DNA of 64,000 nucleotides from Clostridium tyrobutyricum DSM 2637 = ATCC 25755 = JCM 11008 (GTDB taxonomy: Bacteria > Bacillota > Clostridia > Clostridiales > Clostridiaceae), in the NCBI RefSeq assembly GCF_000359585.1, contig NZ_APMH01000013.1, forward strand, positions 1-64,000, read 5' to 3'. The notes beneath the pieces are model-generated. The model made no database searches and was not told the DNA's origin. It saw nothing but the letters and a program-made list of their open reading frames with translations. This document shows, in pieces, positions 36,295 to 46,105 of this stretch. Positions within the stretch are counted from its first letter, which is position 1. Each line of letters opens with the position of its first letter. The position numbers and the translations under genes were made by a program.

Positions 36295-37080
36295 TCAATT
36301 AATAGTTACACTCTCTTGAATCTTCCTAACTATTTTTGCACTTATATACCCTGGTAATAATTTAGAAAAAATTATAGCTGTTTTGTTAAAAGTACCTGGA
36401 ATTATAACTCCCTTTTTCTTTTTTAGTCCTTTATAAGCTATTTCAGCTACTTTTTTCGGAGACATTGAATTTTTTATATCTTTTTTTCCTGCATTTTTTG
36501 AAAACGATGTAAGTGTAGCTCCAGGACATAATACTGATACATTAACTTTATAATTTTTTAATTCATTTCTGATAGCTTGAGAAAATGATAATACATATGC
36601 TTTTGAAGCATAATATGTAGATATATATGGCCCTGGCTGATATGCTCCAGTAGAAGCAACATTTAATATATTGCCTTCGCCATTTTTCACCATTTCCTTA
36701 GAAAAAAGTTTGGTTAAAATAGTAAGACTTCGTATATTTGTATATATAATATACAAATCTTTTTCTATATTTGTATTATGAAATATTCCACAGTAACCTA
36801 TTCCTGCATTATTAATTAATGTATGAACTTTTATTTTTTTCTCTTTAATTTCATTAAATATATCTTCTGCAGCGGTATCTTTATTTAAATCTTTTATAAT
36901 AATTTTTATATCTACATGAAAAGTATTTATTAAATAATTAGATAGTTGTATTAATTTGGTTTTGTTCCTGGCAATTAATATTAAATTAAATCCGTTTCTA
37001 GCAAAAATTTTAGATAGTTCATAACCTATTCCACTAGATGCTCCTGTTATTAATACTGATTTTTTATTATTTTCTATAAT
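36295..37080 (-). CDS. Short-chain dehydrogenase/reductase with no ATG/GTG/TTG start
   Basis: The frame 37080 to 36295 encodes a complete 261-aa SDR: cofactor loop LITGASSGIGYEL, NNAG near residue 85, catalytic Ser (NVASTGAY) and YYASK (Tyr and Lys). No stop interrupts it. But an in-frame TGA lies at 37086-37084 and no ATG, GTG or TTG occurs before TTG 36756, which is inside the fold. The natural start position reads ATT ATA GAA, so an ATG has probably mutated to ATT, or translation starts at ATT/ATA. AAAGAAGTG is a weak ribosome site. Substrate unknown. Confidence 0.75.
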   Translation of the reverse strand: MIENNKKSVLITGASSGIGYELSKIFARNGFNLILIARNKTKLIQLSNYLINTFHVDIKIIIKDLNKDTAAEDIFNEIKEKKIKVHTLINNAGIGYCGIFHNTNIEKDLYIIYTNIRSLTILTKLFSKEMVKNGEGNILNVASTGAYQPGPYISTYYASKAYVLSFSQAIRNELKNYKVNVSVLCPGATLTSFSKNAGKKDIKNSMSPKKVAEIAYKGLKKKKGVIIPGTFNKTAIIFSKLLPGYISAKIVRKIQESVTIN

Positions 37081-37100
37081 TTTTCACTTCTTTCGTTTTT

Positions 37101-37147
37101 GTTTACTTTTTATTTTAATTAACATAATATTTATTATATAAATTAAA
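37101..37147 (-). repeat. Dispersed AT palindrome element, copy 3
   Basis: A 47-bp element: GTTTAC then TTTT-rich sequence, then a palindrome whose arms include ACATAATA and TATTATAT. It differs from copy 4 at about two positions. It lies 21 bp upstream of the SDR gene. Confidence 0.75.
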
Positions 37148-37163
37148 ATTATTTTACAGTTAA

Positions 37164-37682
37164 TCAATAAAAATATAAATTGTACTCGCCAGTTGGAATT
37201 TCATCTTCCAATCCTAAAACCCTAGACCATAATCCTGTTTCAGCAATAATAAATCCAATAATTATTCCCATATGGCTGTGTAAATGTCTATGTTGTGCAA
37301 AAATTAATGTAAATCTTGTCCACTCACAGTTTTTAGGCTTTGTAAGAAGTATATCATCTGTTAAACTATTAAGGTACTGATTTATTCTCTTTTCAATCGA
37401 TCTAAAATAGTGTTTTAATTCATTTCTTGATAATACTTTATCTGTTTTAATATCCAAATTATTCAGATCCTTAATATGAAATGATGGTTCCAAATAATTT
37501 CTTGGATTTATATACCACTTATCTAAGGAATGTAATGTATGGTATATATGCTTCCATAAAGGCATTTCACAATAGTTTTTATTCCAATATTCATCAGATA
37601 TACAATCTATAACATTATTTATACTCCATAAAACACGTTTTGTTTGATCTTTAATTATTTCAGTATAATTTGTTTCATTCAT
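37164..37682 (-). CDS. DinB-family (DNA-damage-inducible type) protein
   Basis: A 172-aa four-helix DinB/YfiT-type protein. The metal-ligand histidines lie in WKHIYHTLHSLDKWY (near residue 43) and AQHRHLHSHMG (near residue 133), the usual triad. Members include metal-dependent thiol transferases, but most have no known function. Start: ATG 37682 follows AAGGTG by 9 bases; GTG 37694 is a longer option. It is bracketed by two near-identical 47-bp repeats (37101 and 37783). Confidence 0.8.
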   Translation of the reverse strand: MNETNYTEIIKDQTKRVLWSINNVIDCISDEYWNKNYCEMPLWKHIYHTLHSLDKWYINPRNYLEPSFHIKDLNNLDIKTDKVLSRNELKHYFRSIEKRINQYLNSLTDDILLTKPKNCEWTRFTLIFAQHRHLHSHMGIIIGFIIAETGLWSRVLGLEDEIPTGEYNLYFY

Positions 37683-37782
37683 TAGCATATACACCTTTCT
37701 AAATAATTATTTAAAATTTTTGTTTTGTATTAGATAAATTATATCATTATCTATATATTAATTTATGTTTTATTATTTTTTA

Positions 37783-37829
37783 GTTTACTTTTAATTTTAA
37801 TTTACATAATATTTATTATATAAATTAAA
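37783..37829 (-). repeat. Dispersed AT palindrome element, copy 4
   Basis: Nearly identical to copy 3 and in the same orientation, 682 bp away. It lies about 100 bp before the DinB-family start and directly after the trp terminator. The core is a 16-bp-arm palindrome with one mismatch. Confidence 0.75.
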
Positions 37830-37864
37830 GCTATGATTTTATAAATTAATTACAAAATCATAGC
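37830..37864 (-). terminator. Terminator of the trp operon
   Basis: Minus strand GCTATGATTTT (37864-37854) pairs with AAAATCATAGC (37840-37830), then TTTAATTT. Confidence 0.8.
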
Positions 37865-37882
37865 CCTGATAACATCGAATAC

Positions 37883-38671
37883 CTATAATACTGCCTTCAC
37901 AGATTTGACAAACGCTTTTACATTTTCAAGCATTTCTTCCCTATCTTCAATTTCATCAACTTTCTTTACAATGGCACTTCCTATAATAATACCATCGCAA
38001 TATTTTTTGAGATTTTCGGCCATTTTTGCATTGGATATACCAAATCCAATAGCTTTGGGAATATCCGTGCAGTTTGATACTATCCCCATATACTCATCCA
38101 TATTTGTACTTATCTCACTCCTTGCACCAGTAACTCCATTGCTTGAAACACAATATATAAATCCACTTGCATTACTAACTATCTTTTTTATCCTTTCCTT
38201 TGAAGTTGGTGCTATCAATGGAATAAGTGCAACTTCATATTTATCAGTAATTTTAAGAATATCTTTTCTTTCTTCTATGGGTAAATCAGGTATTATTATT
38301 CCATCAATTCCAACTTCTCTGCATTGACTTATAAATTTTTCTATTCCATACTTAAATACTGAATTATAATAGACCAGATATACCAATGGTACTTCTGTAT
38401 TAGATCGTATACTTTTTACACAGTTCATTATTTTTAATATAGTTGTACCATGTTTAAGAGACCTGGCAGAAGATTTTTGTATTGTAGGTCCATCTGCTAT
38501 TGGATCTGAATAAGGTACACCTAATTCTATTATATCCGCTCCTGCTTTTTCCATAGAATATACAAGTTCTGCTGTAGTTTCAAAATCTGGATCCCCTGCA
38601 GTTATAAAAGATATCATGGCTTTCTCATTTTTTGCTTTTAATTCCTTAAACTTTGCATCTATTCTATTCAT
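37883..38671 (-). CDS. trpA: Tryptophan synthase alpha chain
   Basis: Cleaves indole-3-glycerol phosphate to indole, passed to TrpB. The 262-aa TIM barrel has the catalytic Glu in [17 protein letters not shown] and Asp in [10 protein letters not shown], with [14 protein letters not shown] and a phosphate loop GFGISN. The start overlaps trpB by 8 bp. It is the last gene of trpEGDCFBA. Confidence 0.97.
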   Translation of the reverse strand: MNRIDAKFKELKAKNEKAMISFITAGDPDFETTAELVYSMEKAGADIIELGVPYSDPIADGPTIQKSSARSLKHGTTILKIMNCVKSIRSNTEVPLVYLVYYNSVFKYGIEKFISQCREVGIDGIIIPDLPIEERKDILKITDKYEVALIPLIAPTSKERIKKIVSNASGFIYCVSSNGVTGARSEISTNMDEYMGIVSNCTDIPKAIGFGISNAKMAENLKKYCDGIIIGSAIVKKVDEIEDREEMLENVKAFVKSVKAVL

Positions 38672-39845
38672 CTAAATTTACCCCCATTACTTTAGCTATA
38701 GTATTCATATCCTTGTCTCCTCTTCCTGATATGTTTACAATCATAATTTTATCATTTGATAGTGTTGGAGCTAATTTTATAGCATATGCAAGAGCATGAG
38801 AACTCTCAAGTGCAGGTATTATTCCTTCTACTCTTGATACTTCCACGAAAGCATTTACTGCTTCTTTATCATTAGCTGTTACATATTCAGCTCTTCCTAT
38901 ATCATGAAAATATGCATGTTCAGGTCCCACACCTGGGTAATCCAGGCCAGCAGAAATTGAATACGCTGGAAGTATCTGTCCATCATCATCCTGAAGAACA
39001 TATGTCATCATCCCATGGATAACTCCGACAGAACCTTTTGTTATACTTGCTGCATGTTCATCAGTGTCAATTCCTTTTCCAGCCGCCTCTACTCCAATAA
39101 GTCTTACATTTTTATCTTCAGAAAATGGATAAAATATACCCATGGCATTACTTCCACCACCTATACATGCAACAATACAATCAGGTAATCTTCCTTCTTT
39201 TTCAAGTATCTGTTTTCTAGCTTCGTCTCCTATAACTCTTTGAAAGTCTCTAACCATAGTTGGATATGGATGTGGCCCCATTACTGTTCCTATTACATAA
39301 AATGTATCTTCGATTCTTGTAACCCAGTTTCTCATAGCCTCATTCACTGCATCTTTAAGTGTCCCGGTACCTGATGTAACTGATGTAACCTTGGCGCCAA
39401 GTATTTTCATTTTAAAGACATTAAGTGCCTGTCTTCTTATATCTTCTTCACCCATAAATATTTCACATTCCATATTAAACATTGCAGCTATGGTAGCTGT
39501 AGCCAATCCGTGCTGTCCAGCACCAGTTTCTGCAATTACTCTTTTCTTTCCCATTCTCTTTGCTAGAAGTACCTGACCTAAAGCATTATTTATCTTATGA
39601 GCCCCTGTGTGATTGAGATCTTCTCGTTTAAGATAGATCTTTGCTCCTCCTAATTTTTTTGTCAGATTCTCAGCATAATACAGTGGCGATTCCCTTCCTA
39701 CATAATCCTTTAAATAATACTTGTATTCATTTATAAAATTTTCATCATTCTTAGCCTTATTATATTCCTCTTCCAGTTCAGTAATTGCATTCATTATAGT
39801 TTCCGGCACATACTGTCCCCCAAATTTTCCAAATCTTCCAATCAC
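38664..39845 (-). CDS. trpB: Tryptophan synthase beta chain
   Basis: PLP enzyme joining indole and serine to tryptophan. The 393-aa protein starts [15 protein letters not shown], has the PLP lysine in [19 protein letters not shown], the phosphate loop [10 protein letters not shown] and [13 protein letters not shown]. The GTG start lies inside the trpF stop (GTGA), so translation is coupled. It is the classic TrpB1 type. Confidence 0.98.
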   Translation of the reverse strand: MIGRFGKFGGQYVPETIMNAITELEEEYNKAKNDENFINEYKYYLKDYVGRESPLYYAENLTKKLGGAKIYLKREDLNHTGAHKINNALGQVLLAKRMGKKRVIAETGAGQHGLATATIAAMFNMECEIFMGEEDIRRQALNVFKMKILGAKVTSVTSGTGTLKDAVNEAMRNWVTRIEDTFYVIGTVMGPHPYPTMVRDFQRVIGDEARKQILEKEGRLPDCIVACIGGGSNAMGIFYPFSEDKNVRLIGVEAAGKGIDTDEHAASITKGSVGVIHGMMTYVLQDDDGQILPAYSISAGLDYPGVGPEHAYFHDIGRAEYVTANDKEAVNAFVEVSRVEGIIPALESSHALAYAIKLAPTLSNDKIMIVNISGRGDKDMNTIAKVMGVNLDE

Positions 39846-40441
39846 TTTACGTTCCTCACTCTCTCAATAAATTCTTTTATTTTATTTAAATCTTTATATC
39901 CTGATGTTTCAACTCCACTTGAAACATCCACAATATCAGGTTTTACTATATTTACAGCTGACTCTACATTTTCCGAGTTAAGTCCTCCGGCAAGTATCAA
40001 ATCACGTTCAAACTTAAAACCTCTTGTAATATTCCAATCAAAGCTTTTACCGCTTCCTGCTACTTTACCATCTAAAACCAACCCATCTGCATATTTATAA
40101 TTCAAATTCAAAACATCACTTTTATCAATTATTTTTAAAGCTTTCCATAATCTAAAATTTTTAAAATATTTCATATAATTATTATCTTCTAAACCATGAA
40201 ATTGAATTATGTCAAGTTTAAGTGTTTTAGAAATATTGTATACATAATTTATTGGTTCATCTACAAAAATTCCAACACTTTTAATATTCTTGTCCAAATT
40301 AAATATAAGCTTTTTGGCTTGTTCTAAATTTATCTGACGCCTGCTTTTAGAAAATATGAATCCAGCATAATCAGATCTGTATTTATTTACATAATCAATA
40401 TCTTCTATTCTTCTTAAACCACATATTTTAACTTTAACCAA
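39842..40441 (-). CDS. trpF: Phosphoribosylanthranilate isomerase
   Basis: Third step after anthranilate. The 199-aa TIM barrel begins VKVKICGL, with the catalytic Cys, and has [31 protein letters not shown] with the catalytic Asp region, and [14 protein letters not shown] start at 40441 (GGAGG is 13 bases upstream). TrpC and TrpF are separate here, not fused. Confidence 0.95.
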   Translation of the reverse strand: MVKVKICGLRRIEDIDYVNKYRSDYAGFIFSKSRRQINLEQAKKLIFNLDKNIKSVGIFVDEPINYVYNISKTLKLDIIQFHGLEDNNYMKYFKNFRLWKALKIIDKSDVLNLNYKYADGLVLDGKVAGSGKSFDWNITRGFKFERDLILAGGLNSENVESAVNIVKPDIVDVSSGVETSGYKDLNKIKEFIERVRNVK

Positions 40442-40465
40442 TATTGACTTCTAACCTCCAATCCA

Positions 40466-41254
40466 TCAATTATTTTTAATATCATATATGAATTTTTTCA
40501 TGGTATCAACATTATCAAGTTTTCTCATAAATCCTTCCCCTATTAAAACCCCATTTATAGGAAGACTTCTTATATATTTAAAATCTTCTAAAGTCTTCAT
40601 TCCGCTTTCAGAAATTATAACAGTATCTTCCTTTATATATTTAATCAAATTCTCAGTATTTTTTAAATTCACTGTAAAATTTTCAAGATTTCTGTTGTTT
40701 ATTCCAATAATTTTAGGACCTATATCAAGTGCCGTATCCAGTTCACTTTTATTATGAACTTCTACAATACAATGAAGTCCAATACTGGATGCCAACTTAT
40801 AAAATTCTCCGAGTTTTTCCCCTAGAACTCTTACTATCAAAAGTATTGCATCTGCACCTAAAAGTTTTGATTCATAAATCTGATATTTGTCTATAATAAA
40901 ATCTTTTCTAAGTACAGGCTTTGAAACTATATTCTTAACTGACTCTAAATACGTATCTTTTCCCTTAAAATAGTTCTCTTCTGTAAGTACTGATATTGCA
41001 TCTATATCCAATTGTTCATATATTCTTGCTATATGTTCAGGATGAAAATCTTGAACTATAATACCTTTTGAAGGGGAAGCCTTTTTTATTTCACCTATAA
41101 TTGATATATACTTTTTTAATAGTGACTTTCTAAAGTCCCTTGAATTTAAATTGTTTGATTTATCAATTTCACTTATAATATCTTTAAGTGTTTTATTTTT
41201 CTTTCTAATCTCAAGATCTTTACGCTTTACTTCAACTATATTATCAAGTATCAA
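40466..41254 (-). CDS. trpC: Indole-3-glycerol phosphate synthase
   Basis: Closes the indole ring. The 262-aa TIM barrel has IGEIKKASPSKG, the catalytic Lys in VLRKDFIIDKYQIYE, and IGINNRNL with ISESGM. TTG 41254 is chosen over GTG 41263: it follows GGGAG by 8 bases and gives the family N-terminus MILDNIVE. It begins 5 bp after the trpD stop. Confidence 0.96.
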   Translation of the reverse strand: MILDNIVEVKRKDLEIRKKNKTLKDIISEIDKSNNLNSRDFRKSLLKKYISIIGEIKKASPSKGIIVQDFHPEHIARIYEQLDIDAISVLTEENYFKGKDTYLESVKNIVSKPVLRKDFIIDKYQIYESKLLGADAILLIVRVLGEKLGEFYKLASSIGLHCIVEVHNKSELDTALDIGPKIIGINNRNLENFTVNLKNTENLIKYIKEDTVIISESGMKTLEDFKYIRSLPINGVLIGEGFMRKLDNVDTMKKFIYDIKNN

Positions 41255-41259
41255 GATAA

Positions 41260-42270
41260 TCACTCCCTGCTGTAGTTTAACATCTCTTGTAATTTTTCAT
41301 AGGCTTTGTTTGAATCTATAATTTCATTTACATTATCAATACCTTGTTTTATATTTTCAACTTTTTTACCTACATAAAGAGCTGCTGCACTATTCAATAC
41401 TACTATATCTCTTTTTCTGCCTTTCTTACCCTTTAATATATCTAAAATTATATCTGCATTTTCTTTTGGAGTTCCCCCTGATATATCTTCATAACTTGCT
41501 TTTTCTATTCCATATTCTTCAGGATCTATTGTGTAATCTCTTACTTTTCCATCTTTTAATTCACTTACATATGTCAATGCAGTAGTTGTAATTTCATCCA
41601 ATCCATCTGCTCCATGAACCACCATGGCTCTTTCACATCCCAAATTCATTAAAGTTTTGGCTATATGATGTGTAAGTTCCTTTTTATATACTCCAAGTAT
41701 CTGACCCTTTACAAATGCAGGATTGGTAATTGGCCCCAATATGTTGAATATTGTCCTTACACCAAGCTCTTTTCTTATACCAGCTACATTTTTCATGGCA
41801 CTGTGATACATTGGTGCAAACAAGAATCCCATACCTATATTATCAATAGCTTTTTCAACTTTTGATTTATCCAGTTCTATATTAATGCCAAGCTCCTTTA
41901 AAACATCTGCACTTCCACTCTTGCTAGATACAGCTTTATTACCATGCTTTGCAACTTTTATTCCAGCTGCAGCTGCTATAATGGAAGCTGCAGTTGATAT
42001 ATTGAAAGTTTTTCCACCATCTCCACCAGTTCCACAAGTATCAATTGCATATTCAGATTTAAGCTTCACAGGAACAGCCATTTTTCTCATTGCTCTTGCA
42101 CAACCTGTTATTTCGGAAATTGATTCTCCCTTCATCTTAAGAGCCATTAACAATCCAGATACAATAGAAATAGGCTCTCTTCCGCTCATTATACTATTCA
42201 TTACATTTTCTGCTTCATTCTCAGATAGGTCATTTCCTGATACAACCTTTTTTATAGCTTCATTTAACAT
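41260..42270 (-). CDS. trpD: Anthranilate phosphoribosyltransferase
   Basis: Adds phosphoribose to anthranilate. The 336-aa protein has the PRPP loop [32 protein letters not shown], and HGADGLDEI. Length normal. Its start overlaps the end of trpG by 11 bp; GGAGGTATGTT lies before the ATG. Confidence 0.97.
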   Translation of the reverse strand: MLNEAIKKVVSGNDLSENEAENVMNSIMSGREPISIVSGLLMALKMKGESISEITGCARAMRKMAVPVKLKSEYAIDTCGTGGDGGKTFNISTAASIIAAAAGIKVAKHGNKAVSSKSGSADVLKELGINIELDKSKVEKAIDNIGMGFLFAPMYHSAMKNVAGIRKELGVRTIFNILGPITNPAFVKGQILGVYKKELTHHIAKTLMNLGCERAMVVHGADGLDEITTTALTYVSELKDGKVRDYTIDPEEYGIEKASYEDISGGTPKENADIILDILKGKKGRKRDIVVLNSAAALYVGKKVENIKQGIDNVNEIIDSNKAYEKLQEMLNYSRE

Positions 42271-42841
42271 AACATACCTCCTGCAAAAAATTCTTTATTA
42301 TATCATGTCCATATTCAGTTAATATTGATTCAGGATGAAACTGCAGTCCATATATAGGATAAGTTTTATGCTTAATACCCATAAGCACACCGTCTTCACT
42401 TTTAGCAGTTTTGATAAATTCAGATTCTATTGAACTTTCTTCAACAATTAATGAGTGATATCTCATAGATCTTATTGGACTTTTAATTTTCTTAAAAAGC
42501 TTATCGTCTATATGCTCTACCATTGATGTCTTGCCATGCTTTATTTCCTTTGCCCTAATTACCTCACCGCCAAATGCTTTAGCTATAGCCTGATGTCCAA
42601 GGCATATTCCAAGAATCGGTATATGACTTCCATATTTTTTTATTACATCAATGCATATTCCAGCATCATCGGGTATTCCTGGACCTGGAGATATTATTAT
42701 TCCCTGAAGATCTTTGTATTTTGCAATATCATCTACCTCAATCTCATCATTTCTGACTACCTTTATATCTTTATAAAGTTCTCCTATATATTGATATAGA
42801 TTATAAGTGAAAGAATCATAATTATCTATCATAAGTATCAA
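42260..42841 (-). CDS. trpG: Anthranilate synthase glutamine amidotransferase subunit
   Basis: Releases ammonia from glutamine for TrpE. The 193-aa class I amidotransferase has [29 protein letters not shown], the nucleophile Cys in [12 protein letters not shown] and the His-Glu pair in LQFHPESIL. It starts with TTG at the base after the trpE stop, 8 bases from GGAGG. It may also serve folate synthesis (PabA role), since no separate copy is visible. Confidence 0.96.
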   Translation of the reverse strand: MILMIDNYDSFTYNLYQYIGELYKDIKVVRNDEIEVDDIAKYKDLQGIIISPGPGIPDDAGICIDVIKKYGSHIPILGICLGHQAIAKAFGGEVIRAKEIKHGKTSMVEHIDDKLFKKIKSPIRSMRYHSLIVEESSIESEFIKTAKSEDGVLMGIKHKTYPIYGLQFHPESILTEYGHDIIKNFLQEVCYVK

Positions 42842-44272
42842 CTATATCACCTCCGTAAGTGCTTTCGCTTTATTAAGTGATTCATGGTATTCTTCTTCTG
42901 GATTTGAATCATATACTATACCTGCACCAGCCTGTATATAAGCGTATTTATCTTTAAGAACCAATGTCCTGATTGCAATACATGTATCCATATTTTTATC
43001 GAAGGAGAAATATCCTACTGCACCAGCATACAAAAGTCTTTTTCTATTTTCAATTTCATCAATTATCTCCATGGCTCTTATTTTAGGTGCTCCTGAAACT
43101 GTTCCAGCTGGAATACATGATGTAAAAGCATCAAAACTAGATATATTTTTTTTCAATTTACCTTCAACTTCTGAAACTATATGCATTACATGAGAGTATT
43201 CTTCTACTTCCATAAACTTTGTAACCTGTACGGTTCCAAATTCACTAACTTTTCCTATATCATTTCTTCCAAGATCAACAAGCATAACATGCTCTGCTTT
43301 CTCTTTTTCGTCATTTGTAAGCTCAGCTTTTAATTTTTCATCTTCTTCTTTATTTGTGCCTCTTCTTCTTGTACCTGCAATAGGATTGGTACTTACTATA
43401 CCATCGTGTACAGCTACCAGTCTTTCAGGTGAAGAACCTACGATTTGAAAATCTTCAAAATCCATATAAAATAGATAGGGTGATGGATTTTCATATCTTA
43501 ATTTCCTATATATATCAAAAGCCTTCAAATCAGTTTTGCACTTGAGTCTTTGAGATATTACCACCTGAAATATGTCTCCCTTTTTTATATATTCCTTGGC
43601 CTTTTCTACATTTTTGCAAAATTCATCTTTAGTATAATTTGAATGGATTTCTGCTTTTTTAACTATATTTTGAATATTGTGAATACATGTGGTATTAATA
43701 ATTTGTTCATAAAGTCTCTTAAAGTGGTCATTAATCTGCGAATATTCAATATCATCTTCTGGAAATACATTATATACTAAAATAATCCTATGCTTTAAAT
43801 GATCATAACATATGAATGACTTGTAAAACATAAAATATGCCTCAGGTATTTTTAAATCATCTATATTATTATCACTTATATTTTCATATTGTTTTATTAC
43901 ATCATAACCTGCATATCCTATTGCTCCTCCAGTAAATGGTATATCAAGAATATTGTTATTGTAATTTATGTCCATAAATTTTTTTACAAGCTCAATAATT
44001 TTTCCTTTGACTTTTTGAGTTTCCTCTTTTTTTTCTATACATATTTCATCTTTAAAACTTTTCATCTTTATATATGGATTAGAGGCTATAAAAGAATATC
44101 TTCCCTTCTTTTTGTCAAATTCCACACTTTCCATTATAATTTTATTTTTACCCTCTAAATTATAAAATACATTTATTGGTGTTATTTCGTCTCCATTCAA
44201 TTCATAAGTAACTGGAAATGCTTCTTTATTTTGTCTTAATGCTTCAAATTCATTTTTTTGCATACATATCAA
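42842..44272 (-). CDS. trpE: Anthranilate synthase component I
   Basis: Converts chorismate and ammonia to anthranilate. The 476-aa protein has the C-terminal chorismate-binding domain with FQVVISQRL, PSPYLFYM, IAGTRRRG, VDLGRNDIG, SCIPAGTVSGAPK and QAGAGIVYDS. The N-terminal domain holds the feedback site. The TTG start at 44272 lies 8 bases after GGAGG. Expression is controlled by the tryptophan T-box just upstream. Confidence 0.97.
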   Translation of the reverse strand: MICMQKNEFEALRQNKEAFPVTYELNGDEITPINVFYNLEGKNKIIMESVEFDKKKGRYSFIASNPYIKMKSFKDEICIEKKEETQKVKGKIIELVKKFMDINYNNNILDIPFTGGAIGYAGYDVIKQYENISDNNIDDLKIPEAYFMFYKSFICYDHLKHRIILVYNVFPEDDIEYSQINDHFKRLYEQIINTTCIHNIQNIVKKAEIHSNYTKDEFCKNVEKAKEYIKKGDIFQVVISQRLKCKTDLKAFDIYRKLRYENPSPYLFYMDFEDFQIVGSSPERLVAVHDGIVSTNPIAGTRRRGTNKEEDEKLKAELTNDEKEKAEHVMLVDLGRNDIGKVSEFGTVQVTKFMEVEEYSHVMHIVSEVEGKLKKNISSFDAFTSCIPAGTVSGAPKIRAMEIIDEIENRKRLLYAGAVGYFSFDKNMDTCIAIRTLVLKDKYAYIQAGAGIVYDSNPEEEYHESLNKAKALTEVI

Positions 44273-44289
44273 ATTTATTACCTCCCAAT

Positions 44290-44648
44290 AGAAAAAATAA
44301 AAAAAGACACCACATCCCTAAATGGGACGAAATGTCTTATCGCGGTACCACCCATGTTAATTTTATATTAAGATTAAAAAAGCATTTCTTCCATTAGGAA
44401 GAAATGCAAAATTTCTATTAAGCCACCCAAATATAAAACTCAACTCATAAAGTACAGAAATCACTTTCGATACTTTGCCATTTTTAACGGTAGGCAACCC
44501 GGTTTACAGCTACTATAATTTCACCTGACACCTTGCAGATCCATTCAATATAAGTTTTAGCATCTAGATCTCATCATCCTAGACTTTCTGAAAGCTATAA
44601 CATAATACTTACTACTTCTGTTCATAGGTTTTATTTCTTTACTTGATA
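44290..44648 (-). promoter_or_regulatory. Tryptophan T-box leader of the trp operon
   Basis: The minus strand carries the T-box sequence GGTGGTACCGCG (44341-44352 region), a GGATGATGAGA stem I distal motif, and a specifier loop reading GAA-TGG-A with the Trp codon at 44543-44541. The terminator is 44338-44324 with 44318-44304, followed by TTTTTTTATTTTTT. Uncharged tRNA-Trp would stabilise the antiterminator and turn the operon on. Confidence 0.93.
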
Positions 44649-44654
44649 GATATT

Positions 44655-44683
44655 ATTTTAAAACCTTTTTTATGATTTGTCAA
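44655..44683 (-). promoter_or_regulatory. trp operon promoter
   Basis: Minus strand TTGACA (44683-44678), 17-bp spacer, TAAAAT (44660-44655). The predicted start is near 44648, just before the T-box. Confidence 0.8.
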
Positions 44684-44716
44684 CATTATCGATGAAAATT
44701 TTTATGTAATAGGCAT

Positions 44717-45070
44717 TTATCCTTTAGATTTAAATAATAAGGAAGCTATAAATCCAAAAATTATAGCAGCAGAAATACCTGCACTTGTTACCTCAAAAGT
44801 TCCTGTCAATACACCAATTATACCATATCTTTGAGCCTCCATAAGAGCTCCCTTTACCAATGCATTTCCAAAACTGCTTATTGGAACTGAGGCACCTGCT
44901 CCTGCAAATTTTATAAGTGGTTCATATAATCCAAGGCCTCCAAGTATGGCTCCTATAACTACAAAAGTAGTCATAGTATGTGCCGGAGTCAATTTAAATA
45001 CGTCCATCATTATTTGTCCTATAACACATATGCCTCCTCCTACTAAAAATGCCCAAAGAAATTTTTCCAA
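44717..45070 (-). CDS. spoVAE: Stage V sporulation protein AE
   Basis: A membrane component (117 aa) of the SpoVA channel that moves dipicolinic acid into and out of the spore. Four hydrophobic segments; GAGASVPISSFGNALVKGA is the SpoVAC/E family hallmark and is shared with the spoVAC product upstream. TTG 45070 follows AGAAGGTG; the frame's earlier TTG 45091 lies before that site. It is the last gene of spoVACDE; the trp promoter follows directly. Confidence 0.93.
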   Translation of the reverse strand: MEKFLWAFLVGGGICVIGQIMMDVFKLTPAHTMTTFVVIGAILGGLGLYEPLIKFAGAGASVPISSFGNALVKGALMEAQRYGIIGVLTGTFEVTSAGISAAIIFGFIASLLFKSKG

Positions 45071-45102
45071 AATAATACACCTTCTTTTCAAAACTAATAT
45101 AA

Positions 45103-46104
45103 TTATTTCTCTATTGAAACAGCATGAGCAATACTAGGTATACTTTCTTTTTGTTGATAGGACATAGGTGACATTAACGCTCCCGTTGCAACTACAAGAA
45201 TTTTATTTATATTTCCTCTTTCAATTTCCTTTAAAAAGTGTCCATAAGTTACAACTGCTGAACAAGCGCATCCACTGCCACCTGCAAAAACTGGTTGATT
45301 GTCATTGTATATAAGCATTCCACAATCCTTAAAACAACCCTCTTTAAAATGAAATCCATCTTGTTCTAAAATTTCTTCTGCTATTTTATGGCCTATTTTT
45401 CCCAGATCTCCTGTAACCACAATATCATAATATGAAGGATCCCTATTAAGTTCCTTAAAATGAGTTTCAATAGTATCCACTGCAGCTTGAGCCATTGCCT
45501 CTCCCATATTAAATGGATCAGATACACCCATATCCACTACTTTTCCTATTGTTGCTGATGTCACTTTAGGTCCTATTCCTGACTTTCCTAAAACTACTGC
45601 TCCAGCTCCTGTTACAGTCCACTGTGCAGTTGGAGGCTTTTGACTTCCATATTCGGTTGGATATCTAAATTGTTTTTCTACTGCTGCATTATGGCTGGAT
45701 GTACCTGCAAGTACGTATTTTGCAGATTCAGTATCTACCAGTATAGATGCAGTAGCAAGACTTTCCATGGAACTAGAGCAAGCACCAAATACCCCTAAAT
45801 ACGGTATTGAAAGAGTTCTTGCAGCAAAACTGCTAGTTATTATTTGATTCATGAGATCCCCACTTATAAAAAAATTTATATCTTCCTTTTTTACATTTGA
45901 TTTAGTTATAGCCACATTACAGGCTTCTTCCAATAGTTTTTTTTCAGCTTTTTCAAAACTGTCCTGACCCATCCATATATCATCAAAAAGTCTATCGAAC
46001 TCAGAACTTAAAGCTCCTCTTGCTTCAAAGGGCCCTCCTACAGCGGAATGTCCTAATATTACAGGATTTGATTGAAAGATAAAAGACTGTCTCCCTGAAA
46101 GCAT
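45103..46104 (-). CDS. spoVAD: Stage V sporulation protein AD
   Basis: The thiolase-fold, dipicolinic acid-binding subunit (333 aa) of the SpoVA complex. It shows GVFGACSSSMESL, GTSSHNAAVEKQFRYP, and GSGCACSAVVTYGH. ATG 46104 is one base past the spoVAC stop, with AGGTGG upstream. Forespore-specific expression is expected. Confidence 0.95.
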   Translation of the reverse strand: MLSGRQSFIFQSNPVILGHSAVGGPFEARGALSSEFDRLFDDIWMGQDSFEKAEKKLLEEACNVAITKSNVKKEDINFFISGDLMNQIITSSFAARTLSIPYLGVFGACSSSMESLATASILVDTESAKYVLAGTSSHNAAVEKQFRYPTEYGSQKPPTAQWTVTGAGAVVLGKSGIGPKVTSATIGKVVDMGVSDPFNMGEAMAQAAVDTIETHFKELNRDPSYYDIVVTGDLGKIGHKIAEEILEQDGFHFKEGCFKDCGMLIYNDNQPVFAGGSGCACSAVVTYGHFLKEIERGNINKILVVATGALMSPMSYQQKESIPSIAHAVSIEK

Positions 46105-46105
46105 T

